DNA of 64,000 bases from Paenibacillus_Z sp042653205 (GCF_042653205.1 NZ_JBHSHY010000005.1:124001-188000); one strand, 5' to 3'. Shown: positions 26,394-35,680, numbered from the stretch's first letter. Made by a program: numbers and translations. Notes: generated by a model not told the origin, from the letters alone.

Positions 26394-27464
26394 GTGGAAC
26401 GGTTTACGAACAACCGGATATTTACATGGCTCGTCTATCTCATCATGGGACTGGCCGCCTTGTATTTGCTGCTGCTGCTCAAGCCGATCTTCATCCATAT
26501 CTATGTGTTTCTGCGGGCGGTACTGGCGCCTTTCCTGATCGCCATGATCATTTCGTACGTGCTTAATCCGATCGTCAGCATGCTTCATGAACGCAAAGTG
26601 CCGCGCACGATGGCCGTGCTGCTGATTTATGCCGTGTTCTGCGCGGCGCTTACCGTCATTCTGATGAATGCCATCCCGATGTTTCTGGAGCAGCTGCAGG
26701 AGCTGAGCCGCCATATGCCGGACTTGACGATGAAAGCCCAGAACATCGTCGACGATTTCAACAATTCGTCGTTACTGCCGGAGAGCATCCGCTCGGGGAT
26801 CAATAAGTCGCTGTACAAGCTGGAGAAGCAGGGCTCAGAAGCAATCTTCGCCTTCATCAACAATATCGGGGCGATGCTGAACGTCGTGTTCATCGCGTTC
26901 ATCATTCCGTTCCTCGCCTTCTACATCCTGAAGGATTTCGACGTGTTCGAGCGGACGCTGCTGACCTATGTCCCCAAGCCCCACCGCAAGCATGCAGTCC
27001 GCCTGCTGAAAGACATCGACAGCGCGCTCGGGAGTTACATCCGCGGACAATTCCTCGTCTGCGTCATCGTCGGCACGCTCGCTTACGTCGGCTATCTCAT
27101 TATCGGAATGCCGTATCCGCTGCTGCTCGCCAGCGTCGTCGCAGTGACGAACATCATCCCGTACTTGGGCCCGTTCTTCGGGGCGGCCCCTGCGCTCGTC
27201 ATGGCCTCGACCGTTTCGGTGAAAATGATGCTGATGGTCGTCATCGTCAACACCGTCTGCCAAATTCTCGAGGGCAACGTCGTGTCGCCGCAGGTAGTCG
27301 GCCGGACGCTGCACATGCATCCGCTGGCGATCATCTTCGCGCTGCTGGTCGGCGGGGAGCTCGCGGGCATCGTGGGGATGATTTTAGCCGTTCCGATCTT
27401 CGCCGCGCTCAAAGTCATCGTGCAGCATATATTCGCGTATTATGTCCGGAGAAAGACGATTTGA
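26394..27464 (+). CDS. AI-2E family transporter-like membrane protein (YrrI-like)
   Basis: A 356-residue protein with about eight helices. The SYVLNPIVSMLHERKVPRTMAVLLIY segment near the N-terminus and the ITNIIPYLGPFFGA-type motif (here VTNIIPYLGPFFGAAPAL, around residue 245) mark the AI-2E/PerM family, whose members export small molecules or act in Na/H exchange. The GTG at 26394 sits 8 bases after GGGAGGG; the open frame back to 26229 lacks a ribosome site. Its stop codon overlaps the -35 box of the alaS promoter. Confidence 0.85.
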   Translation: MERFTNNRIFTWLVYLIMGLAALYLLLLLKPIFIHIYVFLRAVLAPFLIAMIISYVLNPIVSMLHERKVPRTMAVLLIYAVFCAALTVILMNAIPMFLEQLQELSRHMPDLTMKAQNIVDDFNNSSLLPESIRSGINKSLYKLEKQGSEAIFAFINNIGAMLNVVFIAFIIPFLAFYILKDFDVFERTLLTYVPKPHRKHAVRLLKDIDSALGSYIRGQFLVCVIVGTLAYVGYLIIGMPYPLLLASVVAVTNIIPYLGPFFGAAPALVMASTVSVKMMLMVVIVNTVCQILEGNVVSPQVVGRTLHMHPLAIIFALLVGGELAGIVGMILAVPIFAALKVIVQHIFAYYVRRKTI

Positions 27465-27490
27465 CAGCGCATGCAGTTTCCTGATATTCT
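27461..27490 (+). promoter_or_regulatory. SigA-type promoter of the alaS operon
   Basis: TTGACA (27461-27466), 18-base spacer, TATTCT (27485-27490). The -35 overlaps the stop codon of the upstream gene. Confidence 0.7.
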
Positions 27491-27499
27491 AAATCTATC

Positions 27500-27803
27500 T
27501 AGGTCAAACGCATGATATGAAAACGTGGATGGAACCGAAGTACGCCATAGACCGCCACCCAGAGAAAGAATTTCTTCGCGCTTCGCAAGGGAAGCGCGTC
27601 GGCTGAAAAAATTCTAAGGGCGAAGGATGGCCGAACGCTGGTTCCGGAGTGCGAACGAACTTCGCCGGATGAACCCGTTACCGTTCTGAGAAGGAGATTG
27701 TTTGGCCGCATGCTGCGCCGTTTCGGCGGATAGCGAGTGCGGGCGGACGATAACCAGGGTGGTACCGCGAACGATTCGTCCCTGCTTTTAGGGGCGTTTT
27801 TTT
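27500..27803 (+). promoter_or_regulatory. T-box leader controlling alaS
   Basis: The T-box AGGGTGGTACCGCG is at 27756-27769. The terminator is CGTCCCT (27777-27783) with AGGGGCG (27790-27796), followed by seven T. A GAAC-GCT-GG segment at 27633-27641 puts the alanine codon GCT (27637-27639) where the specifier loop is expected, though I did not fold the RNA. Uncharged tRNA-Ala should favour antitermination. Confidence 0.9.
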
Positions 27804-27835
27804 ATTTTCATTTGACAATGTGGAGGCTGAACCGA

Positions 27836-30472
27836 ATGAAAGCTAGTGAAATCCGTTCCAAATGGCTCGCGTTTTTTGAAAGCAAAGGCCACAAAATCGA
27901 GCCGAGCGCCTCGCTCGTGCCGCATAACGATCCGTCCCTGCTGTGGATCAACGCAGGCATGGCGCCGCTGAAGCCGTATTTTGACGGCCGCGTCATACCG
28001 GACAACCCCCGCATCGCGAACTCGCAGAAGTGCATTCGCACCAACGACATCGAGAACGTCGGCAAAACCCGCCGTCACCACACGATGTTCGAAATGCTGG
28101 GCAACTTCTCGATCGGCGATTACTTCAAGGAAGAAGTCATCACATGGGCATGGGAATTCCTGACGAGCCCGAAGTGGATCGGCTTCGATCCGGAGCGGCT
28201 GTCCGTCACGGTGTACCCGGAGGACGAAGAGGCGTACCGCTTCTGGAACGAGAAGATCGGCCTGCCGGCGGAGCGCATCTACAAGCTGGAGGAAAACTTC
28301 TGGGACATCGGCGAAGGCCCTTGCGGCCCGTGCACGGAAATCTTCTACGACCGCGGCGACGCGTTCGGCGATTTGAACGACCCGGAATGCTGGCCGGGCG
28401 GCGAGAACGAACGGTTCCTCGAAGTATGGAACCTCGTCTTTTCGCAATATAATCATAATAAAGACGGCAGCTACACGCCGCTGCCGAACAAAAATATCGA
28501 TACCGGCGCTGGTCTCGAGCGGTTCACGTCGATCCTGCAAAACGTCGACTCCAACTTCGATACCGACCTGTTCCGTCCGATCATCGACCGGACGTGCGAG
28601 ATCGCCGGCGTTTCGTATCATGTCAACGCGGATCACGACGTCGCGCTGAAGGTCATCGCCGACCATATCCGCACCGTGGCGTTCGCCGTCGGCGACGGCG
28701 TCATGCCGTCGAACGAAGGCCGCGGCTACGTCATCCGCCGCCTCCTTCGCCGCGCCGTCCGTTACGGGAAGACGATCGGCGTCGACCGTCCGTTCCTGTT
28801 CGAGCTCGTCGGGGTCGTCGGCGACATCATGGGCACGCACTACACCGAAATCGTCGAGAAGCGCGAGTTCATCGAGAAGGTCATCAAGACGGAGGAGGAG
28901 CGCTTCCACGAGACGCTGTCCGACGGGCTGTCCTTACTCGGCGAGCTGGTGAAAGCGGCCAAAGCGGCGGGCGGCAAGCACATCGGCGGTTCGGACGCGT
29001 TTAAGCTGTACGACACGTACGGGTTCCCGTTTGACCTGACGGAAGATTACGCGGCCGAACAAGGCTTGACGGTCGACCGCGAAGGCTTCGACGCTTCCAT
29101 GGAAGAGCAGCGCACCCGCGCCCGCGCGGCGCGCCAGGAGACGGGCGGCATGAACGTGCAGGGCGGCCCGCTCGCGGACTTCACGGAGAAGTCCGAGTTC
29201 GTGGGGTATCAGGACTTGACGGTGGACGCCGCAAAGGTCATCGCGATCGTTCAAGGAGACGCGCTCGTGCAGGAAGCCGGAGCCGGCAGCCATGTGCTGG
29301 TCGTGCTCGACCGCACGCCGTTCTATGCCGAAAGCGGCGGCCAGGTCGGCGACAACGGCGCGATCGCCGGCAGCGGCTTTGCGCTTTCCGTCGACAACGT
29401 GACGAAGGCGCCGCACGGGCAGCCGCTTCATCACGCGGTCGTCGAACACGGCACGCTGAAAGTCGGCGATGCCGTGCAAGCCGCAGTTACCTCCAAGACG
29501 CGAGAGGATACGATCAAGAACCACACGGCGACGCATCTGCTGCACCGCGCGCTGAAGGACGTGCTCGGCGAGCACGTCAACCAGGCGGGATCCTTGGTCG
29601 AGCCGGAGCGGCTGCGCTTCGACTTCTCGCACTTCGGCAGCATCAGCCCGGAAGAGCTGGCGGACATCGAGCGCCGCGTCAACGAGCAGATCTGGCTCGG
29701 CACGACGCTGGACATTGACTACAAATCGCTTGCCGAAGCGAAGGCGATGGGCGCGATGGCGCTGTTCGGCGAGAAATACGGCGACGTCGTGCGCGTCGTG
29801 CGCGTCGGCGATTACAGCCTCGAGCTTTGCGGCGGCTGCCACGTGGCGAACACATCGCAGATCGGTCTGTTCAAGCTCGTGAGCGAGAGCGGCATCGGCT
29901 CCGGCGTGCGCCGGATCGAAGCGGTGACGGGACGCCACGCGTACCTGCACATGGAAGGCCAGCTCGACCTGCTCAAGCAGTCGGCTTCGCTGCTGAAGTC
30001 GAACCTGCACGACGTGCCGAAGCGCATCGAAGCGCTGCACGCGCAGGTGAAGGATTTGACCCGCGATAACGAGTCGCTGCAGAGCAAATTGAGCCGTATC
30101 GAAGCGGGCTCGCTGGAGACGCAGGCCAAGACCGTGGGCGGCGTGACGCTGCTGGCGGCCGAAGTGAACGCGCCGTCGATGGATGCCCTGCGCGGCATCG
30201 CCGACGAGCTGAAGGCGAAGCTGGCGAGCGCCGTCATCGTGCTCGGCGCCGCGGCGGAAGGCAAAGTCAATCTGGTCGCATCCGTGTCGCCGGATCTGGT
30301 CAAGCAGGGCTTCAACGCCGGCAAGATCGTGAAGGAAGCTGCGGCGGTGTGCGGCGGAGGCGGAGGTGGACGTCCCGATATGGCGCAGGCCGGGGGCAAA
30401 GACCCGTCGAAGCTGGCCGCGGCGCTCCAAATTGCCGAGGAACTGGTTCTTGCGCAGTCAAATGTGATATGA
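27836..30472 (+). CDS. alaS: Alanyl-tRNA synthetase
   Basis: An 878-residue class II enzyme. It starts MKASEIRSKWLAFFESKGHK. It has the motif 2 region PKWIGFDPERLSVTVYPEDEEAYRFW, an aminoacylation core to about residue 440, then the editing domain with zinc-binding HTATHLLHRAL (around 565) and CGGCHVANTSQIG (around 665). The C-terminal C-Ala domain ends with AAAVCGGGGGGRPDMAQAGGKDP. The ATG at 27836 follows GGAGG; the ATG at 27818 overlaps that site. It heads the ireB-ruvX-yrzB-mltG operon. Confidence 0.97.
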   Translation: MKASEIRSKWLAFFESKGHKIEPSASLVPHNDPSLLWINAGMAPLKPYFDGRVIPDNPRIANSQKCIRTNDIENVGKTRRHHTMFEMLGNFSIGDYFKEEVITWAWEFLTSPKWIGFDPERLSVTVYPEDEEAYRFWNEKIGLPAERIYKLEENFWDIGEGPCGPCTEIFYDRGDAFGDLNDPECWPGGENERFLEVWNLVFSQYNHNKDGSYTPLPNKNIDTGAGLERFTSILQNVDSNFDTDLFRPIIDRTCEIAGVSYHVNADHDVALKVIADHIRTVAFAVGDGVMPSNEGRGYVIRRLLRRAVRYGKTIGVDRPFLFELVGVVGDIMGTHYTEIVEKREFIEKVIKTEEERFHETLSDGLSLLGELVKAAKAAGGKHIGGSDAFKLYDTYGFPFDLTEDYAAEQGLTVDREGFDASMEEQRTRARAARQETGGMNVQGGPLADFTEKSEFVGYQDLTVDAAKVIAIVQGDALVQEAGAGSHVLVVLDRTPFYAESGGQVGDNGAIAGSGFALSVDNVTKAPHGQPLHHAVVEHGTLKVGDAVQAAVTSKTREDTIKNHTATHLLHRALKDVLGEHVNQAGSLVEPERLRFDFSHFGSISPEELADIERRVNEQIWLGTTLDIDYKSLAEAKAMGAMALFGEKYGDVVRVVRVGDYSLELCGGCHVANTSQIGLFKLVSESGIGSGVRRIEAVTGRHAYLHMEGQLDLLKQSASLLKSNLHDVPKRIEALHAQVKDLTRDNESLQSKLSRIEAGSLETQAKTVGGVTLLAAEVNAPSMDALRGIADELKAKLASAVIVLGAAAEGKVNLVASVSPDLVKQGFNAGKIVKEAAAVCGGGGGGRPDMAQAGGKDPSKLAAALQIAEELVLAQSNVI

Positions 30473-30521
30473 TATAGCTATTAAAAGGCTGTCAAGCGGC
30501 TTGGAAAGCGAGGTGCTGGCG

Positions 30522-30782
30522 ATGACTTCAATGGACAAGACAATGAAGTTCGACGTGAAGGCGGAAGGGGAAGCTTCCTCGAGAGAGATCATGCTTTCCG
30601 TTTACGACGCTCTGCTTGAGAAGGATTACAATCCGATCAACCAGATTGTCGGGTATTTGTTGTCGGGAGATCCGGCCTACATTCCGCGGCATAACAATGC
30701 ACGGAGCTTGATCCGCAGGAAAGAGCGCGACGAATTGATCGAAGAGCTGGTACGCTCATACTTAAGTCAGCACAGCAAATAA
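30522..30782 (+). CDS. IreB family regulatory phosphoprotein (UPF0297, YrzL)
   Basis: An 86-residue protein matching UPF0297/IreB, including YDALLEKDYNPINQIVGYLLSGDPAYI and ARSLIRRKERDELIEELVRSYL. In Enterococcus, IreB is a substrate of the Ser/Thr kinase IreK and negatively controls cephalosporin resistance. The ATG at 30522 lies about 7 bases after GAGGTG; the TTG at 30501 is less likely. It is in the universal Firmicute alaS-ireB-ruvX order. Confidence 0.9.
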   Translation: MTSMDKTMKFDVKAEGEASSREIMLSVYDALLEKDYNPINQIVGYLLSGDPAYIPRHNNARSLIRRKERDELIEELVRSYLSQHSK

Positions 30783-30810
30783 TCGGAAACAGAAATGAGG
30801 CTCCCGTCGC

Positions 30811-31227
30811 ATGCGTCTTATGGGATTGGATTACGGCGACCGCAGAATCGGCGTTGCCGTCAGCGATGCATTCGGCTGGACCGCGCAAGGAATCGGCGTC
30901 GTGGAGCGAAGGCGCGACAACGGCGAAGATGAAGCGATCGCCAAGCTTGTGCAGGAGCATGAAGTATCTGAGATCGTAGTCGGATTACCGAAGAACATGA
31001 ACGGCACCATCGGGCCGCGTGGCGAAATTTGCATCGCATTCGCGCAACATTTACAGCAAAAGCTAAATGTACCCGTACACCTTTGGGACGAACGGTTGAC
31101 GACCGTCGCCGCGGAGCGGACGCTTCTCGAGGCGGATGTTAGCCGTAAGAAGCGAAAGTTAGTGGTGGACAAAATGGCGGCGACGCTCATTTTGCAAAAT
31201 TATCTCGATTCTAAAACGAAAAGGTGA
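30811..31227 (+). CDS. ruvX: Holliday junction resolvase-like RuvX/YqgF
   Basis: A 138-residue RNase H-fold nuclease: MRLMGLDYGDRRIGVAVSD at the start, VVGLPKNMNGTIGPRG in the middle and LWDERLTTVAAERTL with the catalytic acid region. YqgF proteins process the 16S rRNA 5' end and may resolve recombination junctions. It is the third gene of the alaS operon. Confidence 0.93.
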   Translation: MRLMGLDYGDRRIGVAVSDAFGWTAQGIGVVERRRDNGEDEAIAKLVQEHEVSEIVVGLPKNMNGTIGPRGEICIAFAQHLQQKLNVPVHLWDERLTTVAAERTLLEADVSRKKRKLVVDKMAATLILQNYLDSKTKR

Positions 31228-31235
31228 GGGTAACG

Positions 31236-31547
31236 ATGACAAAGGACAGCATGCCGTTCGAAGAGCCGGAAATCATCTATATTCCGGATGAAGAAGGCAA
31301 CGAAGAAGAGTTCGAGGTAGTCATGAAATTCGAGGTAGACGGCTCCGATCAGAAATATATGATGGTCGTTCCGCTGAACGCCGACGCCGAAGACGAGCAG
31401 GACGAGGAAGCGGACGAAGTATACGCGTTCCGCTACGAGGAAGACGGCGACGATTTGAAATTGTATACGATCGAGGACGAGGAAGAGTGGAACATGGTCG
31501 AAGAGACCTTCAACACGCTTCTCGCCGAGATTGACGATAACGACTAA
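31236..31547 (+). CDS. DUF1292 protein (YrzB-like)
   Basis: A 103-residue very acidic protein. DUF1292 features: IIYIPDEEGNEEEFEVVMKFEVDGSDQKYMMVVPLN and YAFRYEEDGDDLKLYTIEDEEEWNMVEETFNTLL. The function is unknown. The ATG at 31236 follows AAGGTGAGGG. Its position after ruvX is conserved across Bacilli. A divergent second copy follows directly. Confidence 0.85.
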   Translation: MTKDSMPFEEPEIIYIPDEEGNEEEFEVVMKFEVDGSDQKYMMVVPLNADAEDEQDEEADEVYAFRYEEDGDDLKLYTIEDEEEWNMVEETFNTLLAEIDDND

Positions 31548-31580
31548 CGGTTTGCCTGGCGGGCCGAAGGGAGCTTGGAC

Positions 31581-31880
31581 GTGTCCGAAGTGAAGCGCAT
31601 TGCCATATTGAAGCCCGTTTTCGGTACGGAAGTCGATTTGATCGGCGAGCAAGGTGAGACGGAGCCTTATCGTATTTTGGCCGAGTTTCAGCTGGGCGAT
31701 CGGGCTTATGCGGGCTTGCAGTCGCAGAGCATGCGGAAGGACGATGAGATCGCCTTCTTCCGGATTCTGATCGACGGCGAGGAAGAACCCGAGCTCGAGT
31801 CTATCGAAGCCGACGAGGAATGGGAAGCCGTCGCGGAAGCGTACGACGATTTATTGTTCGAAGGCGACGAACGTCCTTAA
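31581..31880 (+). CDS. Second DUF1292-like protein
   Basis: A 99-residue acidic protein sharing the layout of its upstream neighbour: a beta-rich N-terminal half (ILKPVFGTEVDLIGEQGETEPYRILAEFQL) and an acidic C-terminal helix (ESIEADEEWEAVAEAYDDLLFEGD). It probably arose by tandem duplication followed by strong divergence. I choose the GTG at 31581 because AAGGGAG is then 8 bases upstream; the TTG at 31575 would touch that site. Function unknown. Confidence 0.75.
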   Translation: MSEVKRIAILKPVFGTEVDLIGEQGETEPYRILAEFQLGDRAYAGLQSQSMRKDDEIAFFRILIDGEEEPELESIEADEEWEAVAEAYDDLLFEGDERP

Positions 31881-31984
31881 AGGCGGTTGCGCCCGGAAAG
31901 ACATACGGCACGGAACGGGGGCGGCGATGACCGCCCCTTTCCGCGCGGATTCGCGTCGATAGTCGAGAAACGGAGGAGCATGGT

Positions 31985-33112
31985 TTGAGTCGATCAGAGC
32001 AGCTGCCGGGTCGCGAGTGGACGGACGAGGAAGAGCGTCCGCCGGGACCGGGAAGAGCACGCATTACGTTTTGGGTCATTACCGTGATTTTAGGCCTTAT
32101 GATCTTGGTCGTGGGCGGCACGTATCTGTATATTTGGAACTGCTTGCGTCCGACGAGCGCCGGCGATACCGTGCAGGTAGAGCTGAAGAAGGGGGCTTCC
32201 CCGTTTCAATTCGCCGAGACGCTCGAAGAGAACGGCATTATCCGGAACGCGTTTCTGTTCAAATACTACCTGCGTTACAAAGACGAGGGTCCCCGCTTTC
32301 AAGCCGGCACGTACGAGCTGAAGCCGGGCATGGACAAGCAGGCGATCATCGCAAAGCTCAACGCGGGCGAGACGGTCAAAGCGCCGACGATCCGATTCAC
32401 GATCCCGGAGGGCTTCACGGTCGAGCAGATCGCGGACACGCTCGCGAAAGACGGCATCGCCGACAAATCCGCGTTCCTCGCGCTGGCCGACAAGGATCAA
32501 GCTTGGCCGGATACCGACGCGTCCAAGAACATTCCGAAGAACGCGAAGCTCCGCCACCGGCTGGAAGGGTACATGTTCCCGGAGACGTACGAGCTGCCGA
32601 AGGACAGCACACCGGAGGCGATCATCGACCGGATGCTTCAGGAGCTGGACCGCAAGCTCGACAGCCTGCCGGAAACCTGGGAAGATCAGCTCGCCGCGAA
32701 CGGCGTCGATATTCACGGCATGCTGACGATCGCCTCGCTCGTCGAACGGGAAGTCGTCGTCGACGAAGAACGGCCGATCGTGGCGGGGATTATTTACAAC
32801 CGGTTGAAAAAAGGCATGCCGCTGCAGATCGACGCGACCGTGCAATATTTGCTCGACAAGCAGAAGGAGCGGCTCATGCAGTCCGATCTCCAGGTGGAGA
32901 GCCCGTACAATACGTACAAGGTTAAAGGCTTGCCGCCCGGTCCGATCTCGTCGCCGAGTCTCAAGTCGATCGAAGCGGCGCTGTATCCGAAGAAGACGGA
33001 CTATTATTATTACGTCACGAAGAAAGACGGCAGTCACGAGCATTTGTTTGCCGAGACGCTAAAGCAGCACAACGAGAACATCGCGAAGAGCAATCAGACC
33101 GCGAAGCAATAG
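31985..33112 (+). CDS. mltG: Endolytic murein transglycosylase MltG (YceG-like)
   Basis: A 375-residue membrane-anchored protein: basic cytoplasmic N-terminus, one helix (about residues 27-50), a LysM-like region (VQVELKKGASPFQFAETLEENGII) and the YceG catalytic domain with the glutamate in IASLVEREVVVDEERPIVAGIIYNRL (around residue 252) and SPYNTYKVKGLPPGPISSPS. MltG cuts nascent glycan strands and sets their length. The TTG at 31985 follows GGAGG by 8 bases; an ATG at 31980 meets a stop at once. It is in the alaS operon. Confidence 0.92.
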   Translation: MSRSEQLPGREWTDEEERPPGPGRARITFWVITVILGLMILVVGGTYLYIWNCLRPTSAGDTVQVELKKGASPFQFAETLEENGIIRNAFLFKYYLRYKDEGPRFQAGTYELKPGMDKQAIIAKLNAGETVKAPTIRFTIPEGFTVEQIADTLAKDGIADKSAFLALADKDQAWPDTDASKNIPKNAKLRHRLEGYMFPETYELPKDSTPEAIIDRMLQELDRKLDSLPETWEDQLAANGVDIHGMLTIASLVEREVVVDEERPIVAGIIYNRLKKGMPLQIDATVQYLLDKQKERLMQSDLQVESPYNTYKVKGLPPGPISSPSLKSIEAALYPKKTDYYYYVTKKDGSHEHLFAETLKQHNENIAKSNQTAKQ

Positions 33113-33197
33113 ATAATGCATTCGAAGCAGTTTTGGTTTCTTTGCCGGTAAACTGGAGCCAGGCTTCGCTCACAAAACTTTTAGGAGGATTTGAAAA

Positions 33198-34142
33198 ATG
33201 GCAACAAAGCCGGAGCTGCTCATCGACGCAGCTTCTCTTGCCGATATGGAGCGGCTGATCGAAGCGGGCGCCGATGCGTTCGTTATCGGCGATTCCCGGT
33301 ACGGTATGCGGCTCCCCGGCGAATTCGACGCCGCTGCAATGGCCGAAGCCGCAAAGCTGGCCCATCGGCACGGCGCGGCCGTATACGCGTCGCTGAACAA
33401 CGTCATGGATAACGCGACGGTGGCGTCGCTGCCGGAATATCTCCGGGAACTCGCGGCGGCAAACATCGACGCCGTCGTGTTCGGCGACCCCGCCGTGCTG
33501 ATGGCTGCGCGCGCGGCGGCGCCGGAGATGAAGCTGCACTGGAACGCCGAGATGACGTCGACGAACTACGCGACCGCGAATTATTGGGGACGGCGGGGCG
33601 CGTCCCGCGTCGTGCTCGCGCGCGAGCTGAATATGGATCAAGTCCTGGACGTGAAGCGGAACACGGATATGGCCGTTCAGGTTCAGGTGCACGGCATGAC
33701 GAACATTTATCATTCTAAGCGGCCGCTCGTGCACAATTACTTCGAGCATCAGCGCAAGGACGGATCCGTCGAGAACGTGCCGGTGCACGGCAAGCGCGAG
33801 GACGGCCTTTACTTGATCGAGGCGGAACGACCGAACGAGCGGTTTCCGATCTATGAAGACGTCTACGGTACCCATATCATGAGCTCCGACGATATATGTA
33901 TGATTGAGAATCTGCATGAGCTGATGGAAGCGAATATCGATAGCTTTCGGATCGAAGGACTGTTAAAATCAAGTACGTATAACGAAACCGTCGTGCGTGC
34001 CTATCGCGCGGCGATTGACGCGTACATCGCGGACCCGCTCGGGTATGCGTTCGACGAAGCTTGGCTCGATTCCATCGTGAAACAGCAGGATCCGGACCGG
34101 GAGCTGTCCTACGGGTTTTTCTATAAAGAGCAAGTGTATTAA
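33198..34142 (+). CDS. Peptidase U32-family protein, short paralogue (YrrN-like)
   Basis: A 314-residue protein related to TrhP/RlhA. The N-terminal repeats of a TIM-barrel-like fold include AGADAFVIGDSRYGMRLPGEF. The MIENLHELMEANIDSFRIEGLLKSSTYNETVVRAYRAAID segment near the C-terminus corresponds to the U32 signature, but the family's cysteine cluster seen in the next gene is missing here. The tandem pair resembles yrrN-yrrO (trhP1-trhP2), which are required with prephenate for 5-hydroxyuridine in tRNA. AGGAGG lies about 9 bases before the ATG. Confidence 0.85.
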   Translation: MATKPELLIDAASLADMERLIEAGADAFVIGDSRYGMRLPGEFDAAAMAEAAKLAHRHGAAVYASLNNVMDNATVASLPEYLRELAAANIDAVVFGDPAVLMAARAAAPEMKLHWNAEMTSTNYATANYWGRRGASRVVLARELNMDQVLDVKRNTDMAVQVQVHGMTNIYHSKRPLVHNYFEHQRKDGSVENVPVHGKREDGLYLIEAERPNERFPIYEDVYGTHIMSSDDICMIENLHELMEANIDSFRIEGLLKSSTYNETVVRAYRAAIDAYIADPLGYAFDEAWLDSIVKQQDPDRELSYGFFYKEQVY

Positions 34143-34182
34143 AGTGACAAGGTCACCCTTGAAGGTAGTGGAGGTGAATGCG

Positions 34183-35439
34183 GTGACGACCACGGAAACA
34201 GCCCCTCGGCGTTATCGGGGGAAACGCAATCGGCTGGCAAAGCCGGAATTGCTCGCTCCGGCAGGCAATTTGGAGAAATTGAAATTCGCCGTTCATTACG
34301 GCGCGGATGCCGTGTATATCGGCGGTCAAAAATACGGGCTGCGTTCCAACGCGGACAATTTCAGCTTCGAGGAAATGAAAGAAGGCGTCGAGTTCGCCAA
34401 GCAGTACGGCGCCAAAGTATTCGTCGCGACGAATATCTACGCGCATAACGAAGATATCGCCGGCTTGGAAGACTATTTGCGCGAGCTGGAGCGGGCAGGC
34501 ATCGCGGCGATCATCGTCGCGGATCCGGTCATCGTCGAGACCGCGCAGCGCGTGGCGCCGAAGCTCGAAGTGCATCTGAGCACGCAGCAGTCGACGATGA
34601 ACTGGCAGGCCGTGCAGTTCTGGAAGGAAGAAGGATTGCCGCGCGTCGTGCTGGCCCGGGAAGCGAGTCTCGAGGAGATCGAGCAGATCAAAGCGCATGT
34701 CGACATTGAAATCGAAGCGTTCATTCACGGCGCTATGTGCTCGTCGTATTCCGGCCGCTGCGTGCTGTCGAACCATTTCACGGACCGCGACTCCAATCGC
34801 GGCGGCTGCTGCCAGTCGTGCCGGTGGAAGTACGACATCTACGAGGACGATCTGCCGATGGTCGGCATGGACGCCGACAAATTCACGATGGGCTCCAAAG
34901 ACCTCTGCATGCTGGAGCATATTCCGGACCTGATCGACGTAGGCGTCGACAGCTTCAAAATCGAAGGCCGGATGAAGAGCCTGCATTACGTCGCCACCGT
35001 CGTCAATGCCTATCGTCAAGCCATCGATTCGTATATGGCCGATCCGGAGCATTACGAGCTGAGGCAGGAATGGCTCGACGATATCCGGAAAGCCGCGAAC
35101 CGTCCGCTCAATACCGGCTTTTTCTACGACACGCCGGGCGCGGAGGATCATATCTACGAGCCGGAAGAGAAAGCCGCGCCTTACGATTTCGCCGGCGTCG
35201 TCGTCTCGTACGATGAAGCGACGGGAATGGCCGTCGTGCAGCAGCGCAACCATTTCAAGCCGGGTCAGGAAGTGGAGTTTTTCGGCCCGAACGGGACGTT
35301 CTTCAAGCAAACGGTCGGCGAAATCGCGGATACGGAAGGCCATCCGCTCGATGCCGCCAGACACCCGCTGCAGCACATCGTCATGCGCACCGATTCGCCG
35401 GTGAAGCCGATGGACATGATGCGCAAGCGAGTCCGCTAA
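34183..35439 (+). CDS. Peptidase U32-family tRNA hydroxylation protein (YrrO-like)
   Basis: A 418-residue member of the U32 family: KPELLAPAGNLEKLKFAVHYGADAVYIGG at the start, the U32 signature EAFIHGAMCSSYSGRCVLSNH (around 180) and the cysteine motif GGCCQSCRWKYD, which with the first Cys can bind an iron-sulfur cluster, then DSFKIEGRMKSLHYVATVVNAYR. The C-terminal beta-barrel starts near residue 325. The likely role is synthesis of 5-hydroxyuridine at tRNA position 34. The GTG at 34183 is 6 bases after GGAGGTG; upstream starts lack such a site. Confidence 0.88.
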   Translation: MTTTETAPRRYRGKRNRLAKPELLAPAGNLEKLKFAVHYGADAVYIGGQKYGLRSNADNFSFEEMKEGVEFAKQYGAKVFVATNIYAHNEDIAGLEDYLRELERAGIAAIIVADPVIVETAQRVAPKLEVHLSTQQSTMNWQAVQFWKEEGLPRVVLAREASLEEIEQIKAHVDIEIEAFIHGAMCSSYSGRCVLSNHFTDRDSNRGGCCQSCRWKYDIYEDDLPMVGMDADKFTMGSKDLCMLEHIPDLIDVGVDSFKIEGRMKSLHYVATVVNAYRQAIDSYMADPEHYELRQEWLDDIRKAANRPLNTGFFYDTPGAEDHIYEPEEKAAPYDFAGVVVSYDEATGMAVVQQRNHFKPGQEVEFFGPNGTFFKQTVGEIADTEGHPLDAARHPLQHIVMRTDSPVKPMDMMRKRVR

Positions 35440-35458
35440 ATGCCTATAGACCTATTCG

Positions 35459-35491
35459 ACACCTTCGCCGCTTGCGGCAAGGTGTTTTTTT
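35459..35491 (+). terminator. Terminator ending the alaS-U32 cluster
   Basis: ACACCTT-CGCCG pairs with CGGC-AAGGTGT (35459-35485) around CTTG, followed by seven T. Confidence 0.88.
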
Positions 35492-35513
35492 GTGTGCGAT
35501 TTTCCATTTTGGC

Positions 35514-35541
35514 TAACAAAACGATTTCCCCGGACCGATAA
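35514..35541 (+). promoter_or_regulatory. SigD-like motility promoter of the chemoreceptor gene
   Basis: TAAC (35514-35517) and ACCGATAA (35534-35541) are 16 bases apart, close to the Bacillus SigD consensus TAAA-N15-GCCGATAA. A leader of about 130 bases would precede the gene. SigD control is usual for chemoreceptors. Confidence 0.5.
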
Positions 35542-35680
35542 ATTGGGTATTGCAACATCTTGCGAGAACGGTTTCTGCCAATCGGCACGGGAGTTTCGAT
35601 CTAGATTGGCCTGCCGGCGACGCAAGCCCGCAACGCATCCGAATCGGAAAATCTATCACTAGACCAGGCGGTGTCAAGCA

